A stretch of 64,000 nt of DNA from contig CATYEN010000003.1 of NCBI GenBank assembly GCA_958405565.1, positions 22,685 through 86,684 of the forward strand, given 5' to 3'. Under the pieces are notes generated by a model. That model worked only from the letters and a program-made list of their open reading frames with translations, was not told where the DNA came from and searched no databases. Positions 7,872 to 16,489 of this stretch are shown here, one piece after another. The translations under genes and the position numbers were made by a program. This DNA comes from an uncultured Collinsella sp. (lineage in GTDB: Bacteria; Actinomycetota; Coriobacteriia; Coriobacteriales; Coriobacteriaceae). Positions within the stretch are counted from its first letter, which is position 1. The number at the start of each line of letters is the position of its first letter.

Positions 7872-8086
7872 TGAAGCCCGCAGAGATTCGTGAGCTCTCG
7901 GACGCTCAGCTCGTTGAGAAGCTGAAGGAAATGCGCGCCGAGCTCTTTAACCTTCGTTTCCAGATGGCCACCAGCCAGCTGGACAACACCGCTCGCGTCA
8001 ACACCGTGAAGAAGGACATCGCTCGCGTCCTCACGGAGCAGCGCGCCCGCGAGATCGCAGCGGAGAAGTCCGCTGTCGCCGAGTAG
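7871..8086 (+). CDS. rpmC: 50S ribosomal protein L29
   Basis: Small two-helix protein beside the exit tunnel. IRELSDAQLVEKLKEMRAEL, FNLRFQMATSQLDN and a basic second helix are typical; 71 residues. Its ATG overlaps the rplP stop (TAATG), giving translational coupling. Confidence 0.96.
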   Translation: MKPAEIRELSDAQLVEKLKEMRAELFNLRFQMATSQLDNTARVNTVKKDIARVLTEQRAREIAAEKSAVAE

Positions 8087-8102
8087 GACCTAAGGAGAGA
8101 AC

Positions 8103-8363
8103 ATGACTGATTCGCGTAACTCGCGTAAGGTCCGTACGGGTGTCGTTACCTCCGTCTCCGGTGCCAAGACCATCGTTGTCACCATCACCGAGCGCAAGCG
8201 TCACCCCAAGTACGGCAAGATGATGACCAGCTCCAAGAAGCTGCACGCTCACGACGAGGAGTGCACGGCTGGCGTGGGCGACACCGTCCGCGTTATGGAG
8301 ACCCGTCCTATGTCCAAGATGAAGCGTTGGCGCCTCATCGAGGTCGTCGAGCGCGCTAAATAA
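8103..8363 (+). CDS. rpsQ: 30S ribosomal protein S17
   Basis: Primary 16S rRNA-binding OB-fold protein. RKVRTGVVTSVSGAKTIVV, ERKRHPKYGKMM, the HDEE segment and the end GDTVRVMETRPMSKMKRWRL match S17; 86 residues. TAAGGAGAG precedes the ATG. A 118-base structured gap separates it from rplN. Confidence 0.96.
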   Translation: MTDSRNSRKVRTGVVTSVSGAKTIVVTITERKRHPKYGKMMTSSKKLHAHDEECTAGVGDTVRVMETRPMSKMKRWRLIEVVERAK

Positions 8364-8481
8364 GCAGTCGCTCTTACGACTTGTACGTTTCCGAAGATGT
8401 GCGTATGCCTGGCTTGCATACCACAGGCCGTATACAGGCTGCGCACCTCTCTTCGGTTCTTAGTTCGGAGGAACATCTACC
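8364..8481 (+). other. Structured spacer between rpsQ and rplN
   Basis: CCGAAGA (from 8391) can pair with TCTTCGG near 8450, enclosing TGTGCG with TGCGCA and GTATGCCT with AGGCCGTATAC. This gives a long imperfect hairpin just before the GGAGGAA ribosome binding site of rplN. No open frame is present. Confidence 0.4.
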
Positions 8482-8850
8482 ATGATTCAGATGCAAACCA
8501 TGCTGAACGTCGCCGACAACTCCGGCGCTCGCAAGATTCGCTGCATCAAGGTGCTTGGCGGTTCCAAGCGTCGTTATGCAGGCATCGGCGATGTGTTCAT
8601 CGGTGCTGTCCAGGAGGCTACCCCTGGCGCCAACGTCAAGAAGAAGGACGTTGTCCGTTGCGTCGTCGTTCGCACCGTTAAGGAGATCCGCCGCAAGGAT
8701 GGCTCCTACATTCGCTTTGATGAGAACGCCTGCGTTGTCATCAACAACGATGGTTCGCCTGTCGGCACCCGTATCTTCGGGCCCGTCGCTCGCGAGCTTC
8801 GTGACAAGAAGTACATGAAGATCGTCTCGCTCGCTCCCGAGACCCTGTAG
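8482..8850 (+). CDS. rplN: 50S ribosomal protein L14
   Basis: Large-subunit protein at the subunit interface (bridges B5 and B8), also the RsfS silencing-factor site. IQMQTMLNVADNSGARKI at the start, FDENACVVINNDGSPVGTRIFGP and the RELRDKKYMKIVSLAPE end identify it. 122 residues is normal. A GGAGGAA site precedes the ATG. Confidence 0.97.
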   Translation: MIQMQTMLNVADNSGARKIRCIKVLGGSKRRYAGIGDVFIGAVQEATPGANVKKKDVVRCVVVRTVKEIRRKDGSYIRFDENACVVINNDGSPVGTRIFGPVARELRDKKYMKIVSLAPETL

Positions 8851-8863
8851 TTAGGGGAGATAT

Positions 8864-9169
8864 ATGTATATCAAGAAGGGCGATAAGGTCCAGGTTCTCT
8901 CTGGTAAGGATCGCGGCAAGCAGGGCGTTGTCCTGCGTGCTCTCCCCGCCGAGAACAAGGTCGTTGTCGAGGGCGTTTCGGTCGTCAAGAAGGCCGTCAA
9001 GCCCAACGCTGCCAACCAGCAGGGCGGCATCGTTTCGCAGGAGGCTCCCATCGACGCCTCCAACGTCAATCTCGTCTGCCCCGAGTGCGGTAAGGTTACC
9101 CGCGTCGGTCACGAGAAGGACGGCAAGAACAAGCTGCGCGTCTGCAAGAAGTGCGGCCACAAGTTCTAA
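8864..9169 (+). CDS. rplX: 50S ribosomal protein L24, zinc-ribbon type
   Basis: Assembly-initiator protein of the large subunit. The N-terminal KOW motif is seen as KKGDKVQVLSGKDRGKQG. The C-terminal part contains CPECGKVTRV and CKKCGHKF, a four-Cys zinc-ribbon-like end found in some actinobacterial and other L24 proteins. 101 residues. It is the last gene of this cluster segment. A terminator follows, and the usual next gene rplE is 33.8 kb away. Confidence 0.96.
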   Translation: MYIKKGDKVQVLSGKDRGKQGVVLRALPAENKVVVEGVSVVKKAVKPNAANQQGGIVSQEAPIDASNVNLVCPECGKVTRVGHEKDGKNKLRVCKKCGHKF

Positions 9170-9195
9170 GCTGCCCGCAACATCAAGTTGCTAGC

Positions 9196-9231
9196 AAAGG
9201 CCCGGATGCCCCACGGCACCCGGGCCTTTTT
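9196..9231 (+). terminator. Rho-independent terminator after rplX
   Basis: AAAGGCCCGG pairs with CCGGGCCTTT, with an inner GCC/GGC step, followed by TTTT. It ends the first half of the ribosomal cluster. Confidence 0.9.
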
Positions 9232-9651
9232 CTATCCCTACTCATTGCACTCATTGGGGACAGACTTAAATGAGTGGGGTAGCCGTTGGGGAAGGTCCTT
9301 CGCGGGCAGGGCGATCTTAATGGCATTCCTAGAGTCCTTTCGACCGATATCTCCTGTATAAATCTTCCGGCCTGAGATGTATCGGGGATCAACCTACTGG
9401 ATGCATCAAGCATAGATTCTTATCCGCCTAAGAGCCAATATCGGTCGCGCGTCGTGCTCTGTAAATTGCATGCTTGCGTGTCTGTGCGCGTTCTCTTGCG
9501 TTCTATTGCGCAATGCCGCGTATATATGCGCCGTTTACGGGGCAAAAATGACCGTTTAGCGGTGAGATACGCAAAAACGCGCATAGACGCGCGTGTTTGT
9601 GCGAATATAGAGCTGTCAGAAATGCAAGTCGTTCTATGACACAGGAGGCAC
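9232..9651. other. Gene-free gap before the Gfo/Idh gene
   Basis: 420 bases without a credible gene. It contains a GGGGACAGACTT fragment (from 9257) of a degenerate motif seen at several places in the window, and a later part with CGCG clusters, including an inverted repeat AAACGCGC / GCGCGTGTTT near 9574-9599 that could be an operator for the downstream oxidoreductase-DeoR pair. No clear promoter. Confidence 0.35.
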
Positions 9652-10734
9652 ATGATGGTAGATTCCAAGCAGGCTCCGCTCGACGCCGCGGCAGCCGCCA
9701 AAGCAGCGTTCGCTTCGGTCCAGGACAAGCCGTTCCCCGACGATATTTTTACGGCTCCCGAGCTCCGTTGGGCCGTGATCGGTTGCGGCGTTATCGCCAA
9801 CCAGATGGCTCAGTCCCTTGCTCTTGCCGGCCGCAAGCTTGCGGGCGTTGCCAACCGCACGCTGTCCAAGGCTCAGGCTTTTGCCGATCAGTATGGCATC
9901 GAGAAGGTCTACGACACGGTTGAGGACCTCTACGCCGATCCTGACATCGACGCCGTCTACATCACTACCCCGCACAACACTCATATCACCTATCTGCGCG
10001 CTGCCCTGGCAGCCGGCAAGCACGTGCTCTGCGAAAAGGCCATTACCCTCAATTCCGCTGAACTCGATGAGGCCCGTGCCATTGCCGCCGAGCACAACGT
10101 GGTCCTTATGGACGCTACCACGGTGCTCCACATGCCCTTGTATCAAGAGTTGCGCCGTCGCATGGATGCCGGCGAGTTCGGCCGCATGAACCTCGCTCAG
10201 CTCAACTTTGGTAGCTACAAGGAGTACGGCGACCTGACCAACCGTTTCTACAATCGCAACCTTGCCGGTGGTGCCATGCTCGATATTGGCGTGTATGCAC
10301 TGTCCGTTATGCGCCTGTTTATGGCGAGCCAGCCCGCCGAGGTCGTTTCGCTGGGCAACACCTGCGAGACTGGCGTCGATGTTGCGGGCGGCATCGTCTG
10401 CCGCAATGCCGAGCAGCAGCTGGGCGTCGTGAGCCTTACGCTCCACTCCAAGCAGCCCAAGCGCTCGGTTATCAGCTTTGACAACTGCTATATCGAGGTC
10501 AACGAATATCCGCGCGCCGATCGCGCTACGATCGTGTGGACCGCGGACGGTCATCGCGAGGAGGTCTCCGCGGGCACCGAGGCTTACGCCCTGTGCTACG
10601 AGATGGCTGACCTTGAGAAGGCCGTCGCCGGCGATGATTCCAAGCGCGAGCTTCTGGATTATGCTTCTGATGTTATGGAGCTCATGACCAAGCTCCGCGC
10701 CGATTGGGGAGTCGTCTACCCCGAGGAGGAGTAA
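9652..10734 (+). CDS. Gfo/Idh/MocA family NAD(P)-dependent oxidoreductase
   Basis: Dehydrogenase of sugars, inositols or related polyols; the substrate is not readable. The N-terminal Rossmann fold has AVIGCGVIANQMAQSL (about residues 42-57), then YITTPHNTHI and the family Glu-Lys in CEKAITLN. The C-terminal GFO/IDH domain includes GGAMLDIGVYAL with the active-site region. 360 residues is usual. AGGAGG lies 3 bases before ATG 9652 and 6 bases before a second in-frame ATG at 9655, so the true start may be the latter. A DeoR-type regulator follows 3 bases after its stop, which suggests a two-gene sugar operon. Confidence 0.87.
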   Translation: MMVDSKQAPLDAAAAAKAAFASVQDKPFPDDIFTAPELRWAVIGCGVIANQMAQSLALAGRKLAGVANRTLSKAQAFADQYGIEKVYDTVEDLYADPDIDAVYITTPHNTHITYLRAALAAGKHVLCEKAITLNSAELDEARAIAAEHNVVLMDATTVLHMPLYQELRRRMDAGEFGRMNLAQLNFGSYKEYGDLTNRFYNRNLAGGAMLDIGVYALSVMRLFMASQPAEVVSLGNTCETGVDVAGGIVCRNAEQQLGVVSLTLHSKQPKRSVISFDNCYIEVNEYPRADRATIVWTADGHREEVSAGTEAYALCYEMADLEKAVAGDDSKRELLDYASDVMELMTKLRADWGVVYPEEE

Positions 10735-10737
10735 GCG

Positions 10738-11484
10738 ATGCTTGCGGAAGATAGGCTTAACGCGATCGTGTCGATGGTGCAGCAGGCTGGCTCGGTAACG
10801 GTGCCCGAGCTTGCCGATGCCCTGGGTGTGACGGCGTCTACCATTCGGCGCGACCTGCAGACGCTCGACCGAGCACACCGTATCGCCAAGGTGCACGGAG
10901 GCGCGACAAGTCTGGAGCGCGCGCACGTGACGCGCGACCTAACGCTTAATGAGCGCAGCGACCTCCATAACGACGACAAGGAGCGTATCTGCGCCCGTGC
11001 GGCGGCGCTCGTGGAGCCCGAGAGCTTTGTGTACATCGATTCGGGTTCGACGACGCTCAGGCTCATCGAGCATCTTCCACACCTTGAAGATGTCACCTAT
11101 GTGACCGATTCCGTGCTCCATGCTCAACGCCTTGCTTTGCGCGGCATGCGTACCGTGGTGCTGGGTGGCGAGCTCAAACCCGAGACCGAGGCGCTCGTTG
11201 GCCCCGATGCCTTGGCAACCTTAGACCGCTACAACTTCAACTGTGGCTTTTGGGGCTCTAACGGCATTGCCGCCGAGCAGGGCTTCACGGCGCCCGATAT
11301 CGAGGAGGCGCAAGTAAAGCGTATCTCGATGCGCCATACGGCCAAGCGCTTCGTAATCTCGGACGCCAGTAAATTTGGCATGGTGGCGCCCGTCAAGTTC
11401 GCGGACTTCCGTGACGCAACGATTATTACCGCAGGCGATGTCCCTGCCAAGTACCGGGCAATGGACAACGTCATCACGGTCTAG
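10738..11484 (+). CDS. DeoR/GlpR-type transcriptional regulator
   Basis: Repressor responding to a phosphorylated sugar or similar metabolite. The N-terminal winged HTH shows SVTVPELADALGVTASTIRRDL (residues 19-40), the classic DeoR signature. The effector-binding DeoRC domain has YIDSGSTTLRL and KRFVISDASKFG. 248 residues is typical. The start ATG sits 3 bases after the oxidoreductase stop, and GAGGAGGAG at the end of that gene is the binding site, so both genes are co-transcribed and probably act on the same substrate. Confidence 0.92.
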   Translation: MLAEDRLNAIVSMVQQAGSVTVPELADALGVTASTIRRDLQTLDRAHRIAKVHGGATSLERAHVTRDLTLNERSDLHNDDKERICARAAALVEPESFVYIDSGSTTLRLIEHLPHLEDVTYVTDSVLHAQRLALRGMRTVVLGGELKPETEALVGPDALATLDRYNFNCGFWGSNGIAAEQGFTAPDIEEAQVKRISMRHTAKRFVISDASKFGMVAPVKFADFRDATIITAGDVPAKYRAMDNVITV

Positions 11485-11524
11485 CGGCGGGGCAAGGTCA
11501 AAACCATTTAGTTTTTCTCAATAG

Positions 11525-11560
11525 AAAAGCGGCAACGTCCATTACGGGCGTTGCCGCTTT
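11525..11560 (+). terminator. Terminator after the DeoR-type gene
   Basis: AAAAGCGGCAACG pairs with CGTTGCCGCTTT around an 11-base loop; the stem ends in T residues. Confidence 0.85.
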
Positions 11561-11578
11561 CGTTGTCTGCCGGTTTTG

Positions 11579-11794
11579 TCTAAGTCTGTAACAACTAGAC
11601 CGTTAAAAGTGGGTTAGATGATACAGATTGAGATACTTCCGAACCGCGCCGTCCCTTTGTCTCAATCTGTAACATCTGGGACCGATTTTGCCGAGTTATT
11701 GTTACAGATTGAGATTTTCCCTTAAGGGGGATTCGAATGTCTCGATCTGTAACAGATAGACCGGAAAACGGGTTCTAACTGTTACAGATCGAGA
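11579..11794. repeat. Three tandem hairpins of 55 bp, period 80-81 bp
   Basis: Hairpins at 11579-11633, 11660-11714 and 11740-11794 each have 15-base arms (consensus TCTCAATCTGTAACA and its complement) and a 25-base loop. The second has perfect arms with A-T at arm position 5, and the third has perfect arms with G-C at the same position, which is a compensatory change. The first is degenerate (12 of 15). Loops share a GACCG motif. The array lies between convergent genes and fills most of this 379-base gap. Function unknown. Confidence 0.85.
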
Positions 11795-11826
11795 CGTTTT
11801 GGGACCGCGGCAGAGCCATCGCGGCA

Positions 11827-11865
11827 AAACCACCACAAAGGTGCCTGTCCCCATTGTGGTGGTTT
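11827..11865 (-). terminator. Terminator of the RluA-type gene
   Basis: AAACCACCACAA and TTGTGGTGGTTT are perfect 12-base arms. On the minus strand the stem begins within the stop codon of the pseudouridine synthase gene and ends in a T-rich run. The loop contains the GTGCCTGTCCCC motif seen elsewhere. Confidence 0.75.
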
Positions 11866-12523
11866 AGGGCTCCCAGGGGCAGGGGGCTTCGATGTGGATG
11901 TGCTCGCCGGTTACGGGATGCGTAAAGGACACGCTGTGGGCATGGAGCATGAGGCCGCAGGGGCGCGGCGTTCCGTACAGGTCGTCGCCAACTAGGGGAT
12001 GATGCTCGCTTGCCAGGTGCACGCGAATCTGATGCTTGCGGCCGGTGAGCAGCTCGACATCGATATATGAGCGCGTGGGCAGGCCGCGGCGGCTCTTAAG
12101 GCGCTTGAGCACCTTCACGCGCGTTTGAGACGGCTTGCCGCTGGCGCCGACGCGCATCTTTCGGCTGTCGTGACGGTCGCGGGCGATGGGCTTGTCGATG
12201 AGCTTTTCGTTCCAGTCGATCTTGCCCTCGGCGAGCGCCAGGTAGTGCTTTTCGAACGCGTGGTCGATGACCATCTGGTCAAAGGCGGGCTGCGTCTGCT
12301 TGTCGAGCGAGAACAGCACCACGCCGGTGGTGTTGCGGTCCAGGCGATTGAGCGGCTGCATGTCAGTCGCGGCAAAGCCATCGCCCATCGCCAACAGCAG
12401 GTCGCTGGCGTAGTCGGTGAGCGTGCGCTCGCCGGTGCCGTCGCCGTGGACGATCATGCCGGCGGGCTTGTCGATGGCCATGAGCCAGGCGTCGCAATAG
12501 AGGACTTGAGGTTCTTCGTTCAC
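11864..12523 (-). CDS. RluA family RNA pseudouridine synthase
   Basis: Converts specific uridines of rRNA or tRNA to pseudouridine. The catalytic motif is NRLDRNTTGVVLF with the essential Asp (usually HRLDRDTSG) near residue 102, preceded by the AIDKPAGMIVH start of the fold and followed by GRKHQIRVHLA. At 219 residues it lacks the N-terminal S4 domain of RluC/RluD and resembles the short RluA type. The target cannot be stated. It lies 15 bases after the U32 protease gene on the same strand, so the two are probably co-transcribed. Confidence 0.9.
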   Translation of the reverse strand: MNEEPQVLYCDAWLMAIDKPAGMIVHGDGTGERTLTDYASDLLLAMGDGFAATDMQPLNRLDRNTTGVVLFSLDKQTQPAFDQMVIDHAFEKHYLALAEGKIDWNEKLIDKPIARDRHDSRKMRVGASGKPSQTRVKVLKRLKSRRGLPTRSYIDVELLTGRKHQIRVHLASEHHPLVGDDLYGTPRPCGLMLHAHSVSFTHPVTGEHIHIEAPCPWEP

Positions 12524-12538
12524 GTGTAAGCCTTTCGG

Positions 12539-15034
12539 TTAGCTAATTCCCACAAACATGCAGCCCGAGGTAGCGCCGCGCAGGCGGGCAGCGGGCTTGC
12601 GGCCGGCTTGCGCGGCCTCGACGGCGCGACGGACGCGAGCGACGGCACGGCCAATCTCATCGGCCTCGAGCAAGGTTCCGTCGACCATAAGACGGCGCAC
12701 GCCGGCGTCGAGCAGCTGTGGAACCTGCGGTGTGAGGTCGATGGGGTAGGCGTCGTACAGGCGAGAGCGGCCGTGGATGTCGGTACGGACGGGCATGACC
12801 TTTCCGTCGATATTCTTGAGCGAGAGCTTGCGGGCACGCAAGCGGCAGTTGGCACAATCGTGGATGCAGCCGTTGGCAACCTGCAGAATGCAATGCTCGC
12901 TTGTCATGACGCGCGGGCGGCCAAAGACGGTGATGCCTAGAGCCGCGGGCGCGGCGGTGCCGAGCGAGACAATCTCGTCGAGCGTGATCTCGGGCGAGAG
13001 CCAAAACGCACCGGCTCCGCGCTCGGCAAGCGCCTCCATGCAGGGCGTGTTGTGTACCGGCAGGCAAGAGCGAATCTCGGCCGTGGCGCCAACCTGTGCG
13101 GCCAGGGCAAGCTCAGAGATGTTGCCAATAGCGACCGTGGCGCCGGCAACAACCCACGGGTCGACGCGGACGTGGTCAACGGCGCGGCAGACCTCGTCGA
13201 GCACGGGTACGATGCCCTGCTCAAATGCATCGGCGGGGGAGAGCTCGGCCGCATCGAGCGCGTCGGTGGTCATGTAGATGCGCGTTACACCCTCGGCGCG
13301 AGCGGCCTCGGCGGCCTCGAGCGAGGTGACGGTGGCACAGATCTGCGGCTCATCGCGGTAGTGCTCGGGCGCGGGGCGGGAATCACTGGTTACAATCGCC
13401 GGCAGCTCGAGCGTTTTCGCGCGCTCCTCGTACGGTGCCAGAATGGCCTCTTCCAGCGCCTTACAAGCGGCGGCGCGCACCTTGTGTACGGCGGAAAAGC
13501 CCATACCGCAGCCGGCGTCGAGCGAAACGTCAAAGCTTGCGGCCTCAAAGGGAGAGGAGCCCATGCGCCCGACGTGCTCAACCAGATCGGATGCCTCGAC
13601 GGCGCGGGTCTTGGCAGCCTCGACGGTAAAGCCCGTGGCCGTGGCCGTAAGCGAAGGATCGTCGCAACAGGTGAGCGTAACGGCAAACGGCTCGCCCAGA
13701 CGCGCCACAACGGACACGTCTACGGCGCGGCGGCGCAGCACATCGCGCTTGAGCGCGGCGCCGGCGGCGTCGATGGCACGCTGACTGCGAATCACGCGGA
13801 CGCGGCAGCCCTCGGGCATGCTGCGGGGTACGCGACATTCGATGACTTCACCGGCTGCGGCATCATCGGCGGCAATAGTGGTCAGGAACTGGTCAAACTC
13901 GTTATCGTGGCGAAGCTCCAGCAGGTCGCCCTTGCCCACGGGCTCAAACAGCTCAATGCGGGCGATGGCGGCACGGCGACGGCGGTCGTCGGGCTTGAGG
14001 CCGCGCACATCGCGGTTGGCCGGGCGGCTGCCCAGCACCGTGCCCACGATCTGGCCGCGGTTGTTGGAACGCTCATAGCTCATCATCTCGTCGCCCGAGG
14101 TGCCGTCCTGATAGGCGTGCGTAAAGTCGCGGTTAAAGCAGCGCTTGAGCCGGCGCTGGCGGGCGGCTTTCTCGTCCTTGGCAACGGTGGTTCCGGCCAG
14201 CATGTCATCAATCTGATGACGATACACGTCGACGATGGAATACACGTAATCGGGCGCCTTCATGCGGCCCTCGAGCTTGAGCGACGCGGCGCCGGCGTCA
14301 TACAGGCGGCGAACAAGTTGTGAGGTGTTGGTGTCACGCGGGCACAGCGCGCGCTCGCGACCGGCAGGGGAGAGCGAGCGACCGTTCTCGTCGATCAGCT
14401 CGTAGGGCAAGCGGCAGGGCTGGGCGCACATGCCACGGTTGGCCGAGCGGCCCGCCATGGCAAAGCTCGACAGCAGGCACAGACCCGAGTAGCAAAAGCA
14501 GATGGCACCGTGGCTAAAGACCTCAAGGTCAACATCGGGCGCGGCATCGTGAATGGCGGCAATCTCGTCGATGGAAAGCTCGCGCGAGAGGGTCACGCGG
14601 TCGGCATCCTGCTCGCGGCACCAAAGGGTTCCGCGGTCGTCGTGGATGTTCGCCTGGGTCGAGATATGCGTCTCGATGCCGGGCATGGTGCGCTTGACCT
14701 CAAAGAACAGGCCCCAGTCCTGGATGATGAAGGCGTCGGCGCCCAGCATGGAGCAGCGATGGATGAGCTGCAGCGCATCGCTCATCTCGGATTCCTTGAT
14801 GACGATGTTGACCGTGACGTAGACGCGCGAGCCGGCCAGATGCGCGGCGCGGCAGGCCTGCTCAAAGGCCTCGTCGGTAAAGTTGGTGGCCTTGCGGCGT
14901 GCGTTGAAGCTGCCCATGCCGCAGTAGATGGCGTCTGCCCCGGCGGCGAGTGCGGCGGCAAAGGGCTCGGGCCCTCCGGCGGGCGCCAAAAGCTCGGGTC
15001 TGCGGTTGGTGGTTCGACTGGCGGTTGCGGTCAT
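12539..15034 (-). CDS. U32 family peptidase with DUF3656-like C-terminal part
   Basis: U32 proteins include collagenase-like proteases and the RNA hydroxylation factors TrhP and RlhA. The N-terminal TIM-barrel-like part opens with ELLAPAGGPEPFAAAL, and the family signature EVFSHGAICFCYSG plus CAQPCRLPYEL is complete (about residues 172-215). A second Cys-rich site HCILQVANGCIHDCANC lies near residue 730 and could bind Fe-S or metal. 831 residues, the long form of the family. AAAGGCAGGAT precedes the ATG. A shorter paralogue is at 57946-59904. Whether it acts on protein or RNA is not decided. Confidence 0.85.
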   Translation of the reverse strand: MTATASRTTNRRPELLAPAGGPEPFAAALAAGADAIYCGMGSFNARRKATNFTDEAFEQACRAAHLAGSRVYVTVNIVIKESEMSDALQLIHRCSMLGADAFIIQDWGLFFEVKRTMPGIETHISTQANIHDDRGTLWCREQDADRVTLSRELSIDEIAAIHDAAPDVDLEVFSHGAICFCYSGLCLLSSFAMAGRSANRGMCAQPCRLPYELIDENGRSLSPAGRERALCPRDTNTSQLVRRLYDAGAASLKLEGRMKAPDYVYSIVDVYRHQIDDMLAGTTVAKDEKAARQRRLKRCFNRDFTHAYQDGTSGDEMMSYERSNNRGQIVGTVLGSRPANRDVRGLKPDDRRRRAAIARIELFEPVGKGDLLELRHDNEFDQFLTTIAADDAAAGEVIECRVPRSMPEGCRVRVIRSQRAIDAAGAALKRDVLRRRAVDVSVVARLGEPFAVTLTCCDDPSLTATATGFTVEAAKTRAVEASDLVEHVGRMGSSPFEAASFDVSLDAGCGMGFSAVHKVRAAACKALEEAILAPYEERAKTLELPAIVTSDSRPAPEHYRDEPQICATVTSLEAAEAARAEGVTRIYMTTDALDAAELSPADAFEQGIVPVLDEVCRAVDHVRVDPWVVAGATVAIGNISELALAAQVGATAEIRSCLPVHNTPCMEALAERGAGAFWLSPEITLDEIVSLGTAAPAALGITVFGRPRVMTSEHCILQVANGCIHDCANCRLRARKLSLKNIDGKVMPVRTDIHGRSRLYDAYPIDLTPQVPQLLDAGVRRLMVDGTLLEADEIGRAVARVRRAVEAAQAGRKPAARLRGATSGCMFVGIS

Positions 15035-15332
15035 ATCCTGCCTTTCAAAATGCTCAGATACTCAAAAGTATAGTGGTGCCGTCGCGGCAGGCGATGCCCG
15101 TGCTCTAAGCGGGATAAAGTCTTCAGCAGCTTGGACTGGCTGCTCCACATGAGAACCGTTCAGCGGCCCGGGGAAACCGTTGGGCGATAAAATATTCTCG
15201 CAGCGTGATAATAATCTTGCATCGCGTGGAAACCTTGAGTACTATCCCAATCAAGCGCGGTGTTCAGACCGAACTGTGCCTCCCGGTGTGAACGCCGCGC
15301 TCCCGTTCCCTTTTACTTGTAAGGAGAAAAAC

Positions 15333-15710
15333 ATGAGCAAGACCGTCGTGTCTTCCGATAACGCACCCGCAGCCATCGGCCCGTATTCCCCCGGTATCCA
15401 GACTGGCAACATGGTGTTCCTGTCCGGCCAGCTGGGCATCGACCCCGCAACTGGTAAGATGCCCGAGGGCGTCGAGGCCCAGGCCAAGCAGTCCCTTGCT
15501 AACGTCGAGGCCCTGCTGACCGCTGCCGGCGCCACGTTTGCCGATGTCGTCAAGACCACGGTCTACCTGGCCGACATCGCCGACTTTGCCGCCGTGAACG
15601 AGATTTACGCCTCCAAGTTCGAGGCTCCGTTCCCCGCGCGCAGCGCTTTCCAGGTTGCCGCCCTTCCGGCTGGCGGTCTGGTCGAGATCGAGGTTGTCGC
15701 CGCTCTCTAA
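15333..15710 (+). CDS. ridA: RidA family reactive enamine/imine deaminase
   Basis: Hydrolyses 2-aminoacrylate and related enamines or imines released by PLP enzymes, which protects other PLP enzymes. The sequence shows IGPYSPGIQTGNMVFLSGQLG, the key Arg in PARSAFQVAALP and the acid in LVEIEVVA; 125 residues matches the family trimer subunit. AAGGAGAAAA precedes the ATG at 15333. The 298-base divergent gap upstream has no recognised motif. PLP enzyme DpaL (33433-34647) in the same region makes aminoacrylate, which gives RidA a plausible partner. Confidence 0.93.
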   Translation: MSKTVVSSDNAPAAIGPYSPGIQTGNMVFLSGQLGIDPATGKMPEGVEAQAKQSLANVEALLTAAGATFADVVKTTVYLADIADFAAVNEIYASKFEAPFPARSAFQVAALPAGGLVEIEVVAAL

Positions 15711-15740
15711 GGTGTTGGTAACAACTAAACATGACATGCA

Positions 15741-15778
15741 AAAAGACCCTGCAGCGCGTGCGAGCTGCAGGGTCTTTT
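15741..15778 (+). terminator. Bidirectional terminator between ridA and the YheO-like gene
   Basis: AAAAGACCCTGCAG pairs perfectly with CTGCAGGGTCTTTT around a 10-base loop. A-run and T-run on either side allow it to serve both convergent genes. Confidence 0.92.
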
Positions 15779-15832
15779 GTCAAGCGATGCGACAAAAATG
15801 ATCCGTTTCCCTTCGTCCCCAAGGGATCACGT

Positions 15833-16489
15833 TTAGCCCTCCTTGCGGACTTTTTGCAGGTAGCGGTACACGCTGGGCTCCGAGATGCCCAACGCGGTGG
15901 CAGCGCAGGCCACGGCGCCCTTGAGCATGAACACCCCGTTGCCGTTGAGGTGGCGAATGACGTCCACGCGGTCGCTCTGACCAAGCGACGCTACATCCAG
16001 CCCGCGCGCGCTCAGCAACTCGGCAATGCTGCGGTCGATGAGCTCCTGGGTGGACTCCGAAAGGCTTTCGACCTCGATAGGGGCGGGCTCCGTGCGCGTC
16101 GGCGCTGCGTCGAAGCACGCCATGAGCTGCTGCGCCATGGCGTTTATGGAGCGTACGGTCGAGAGGTCGGTGTTGACGCAGAGCATACCGACGATCTCGT
16201 CATCCTCGCGGATAAAGAACGTCGCGGACTCCAGCGTCTTGCCTCCGGCGCCGCGGCCCTCGTAGCCCGTAATAAACGGCAGGTCGCGATACTTGGGGTC
16301 GTGCATGATCTTGAGCGCCAGATCGGTGGCGGGACCGCCGACCTTACGGCCGCTCACAATGCCGTTGCGAATATCGACGATGGCGTGGTCGGGATCCGAG
16401 AAATCGTGCAGCACGATCTCGCTGTTCTTACCGAGTATCTGCTCCAGGAAATCGACCATCGGCAAAAAGCGGCGTACGGTCTCGTTCAC
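15833..16489 (-). CDS. YheO-like PAS/HTH transcriptional regulator
   Basis: Regulator with an N-terminal YheO-like PAS domain (about residues 10-120; IVLHDFSDPDHAIVDIRNG, GRKVGG, FFIREDDEIVGMLCVN) and a C-terminal helix-turn-helix with CAATALGISEPSVYRYLQKV. The GTG at 16489 is chosen because AAAGGAG lies 6 bases before it; 218 residues then matches the paralogue at 32502-33155 (217). It is divergent from the NCS2 purine permease and is the natural candidate to control it. The ligand is unknown. Confidence 0.87.
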   Translation of the reverse strand: MNETVRRFLPMVDFLEQILGKNSEIVLHDFSDPDHAIVDIRNGIVSGRKVGGPATDLALKIMHDPKYRDLPFITGYEGRGAGGKTLESATFFIREDDEIVGMLCVNTDLSTVRSINAMAQQLMACFDAAPTRTEPAPIEVESLSESTQELIDRSIAELLSARGLDVASLGQSDRVDVIRHLNGNGVFMLKGAVACAATALGISEPSVYRYLQKVRKEG

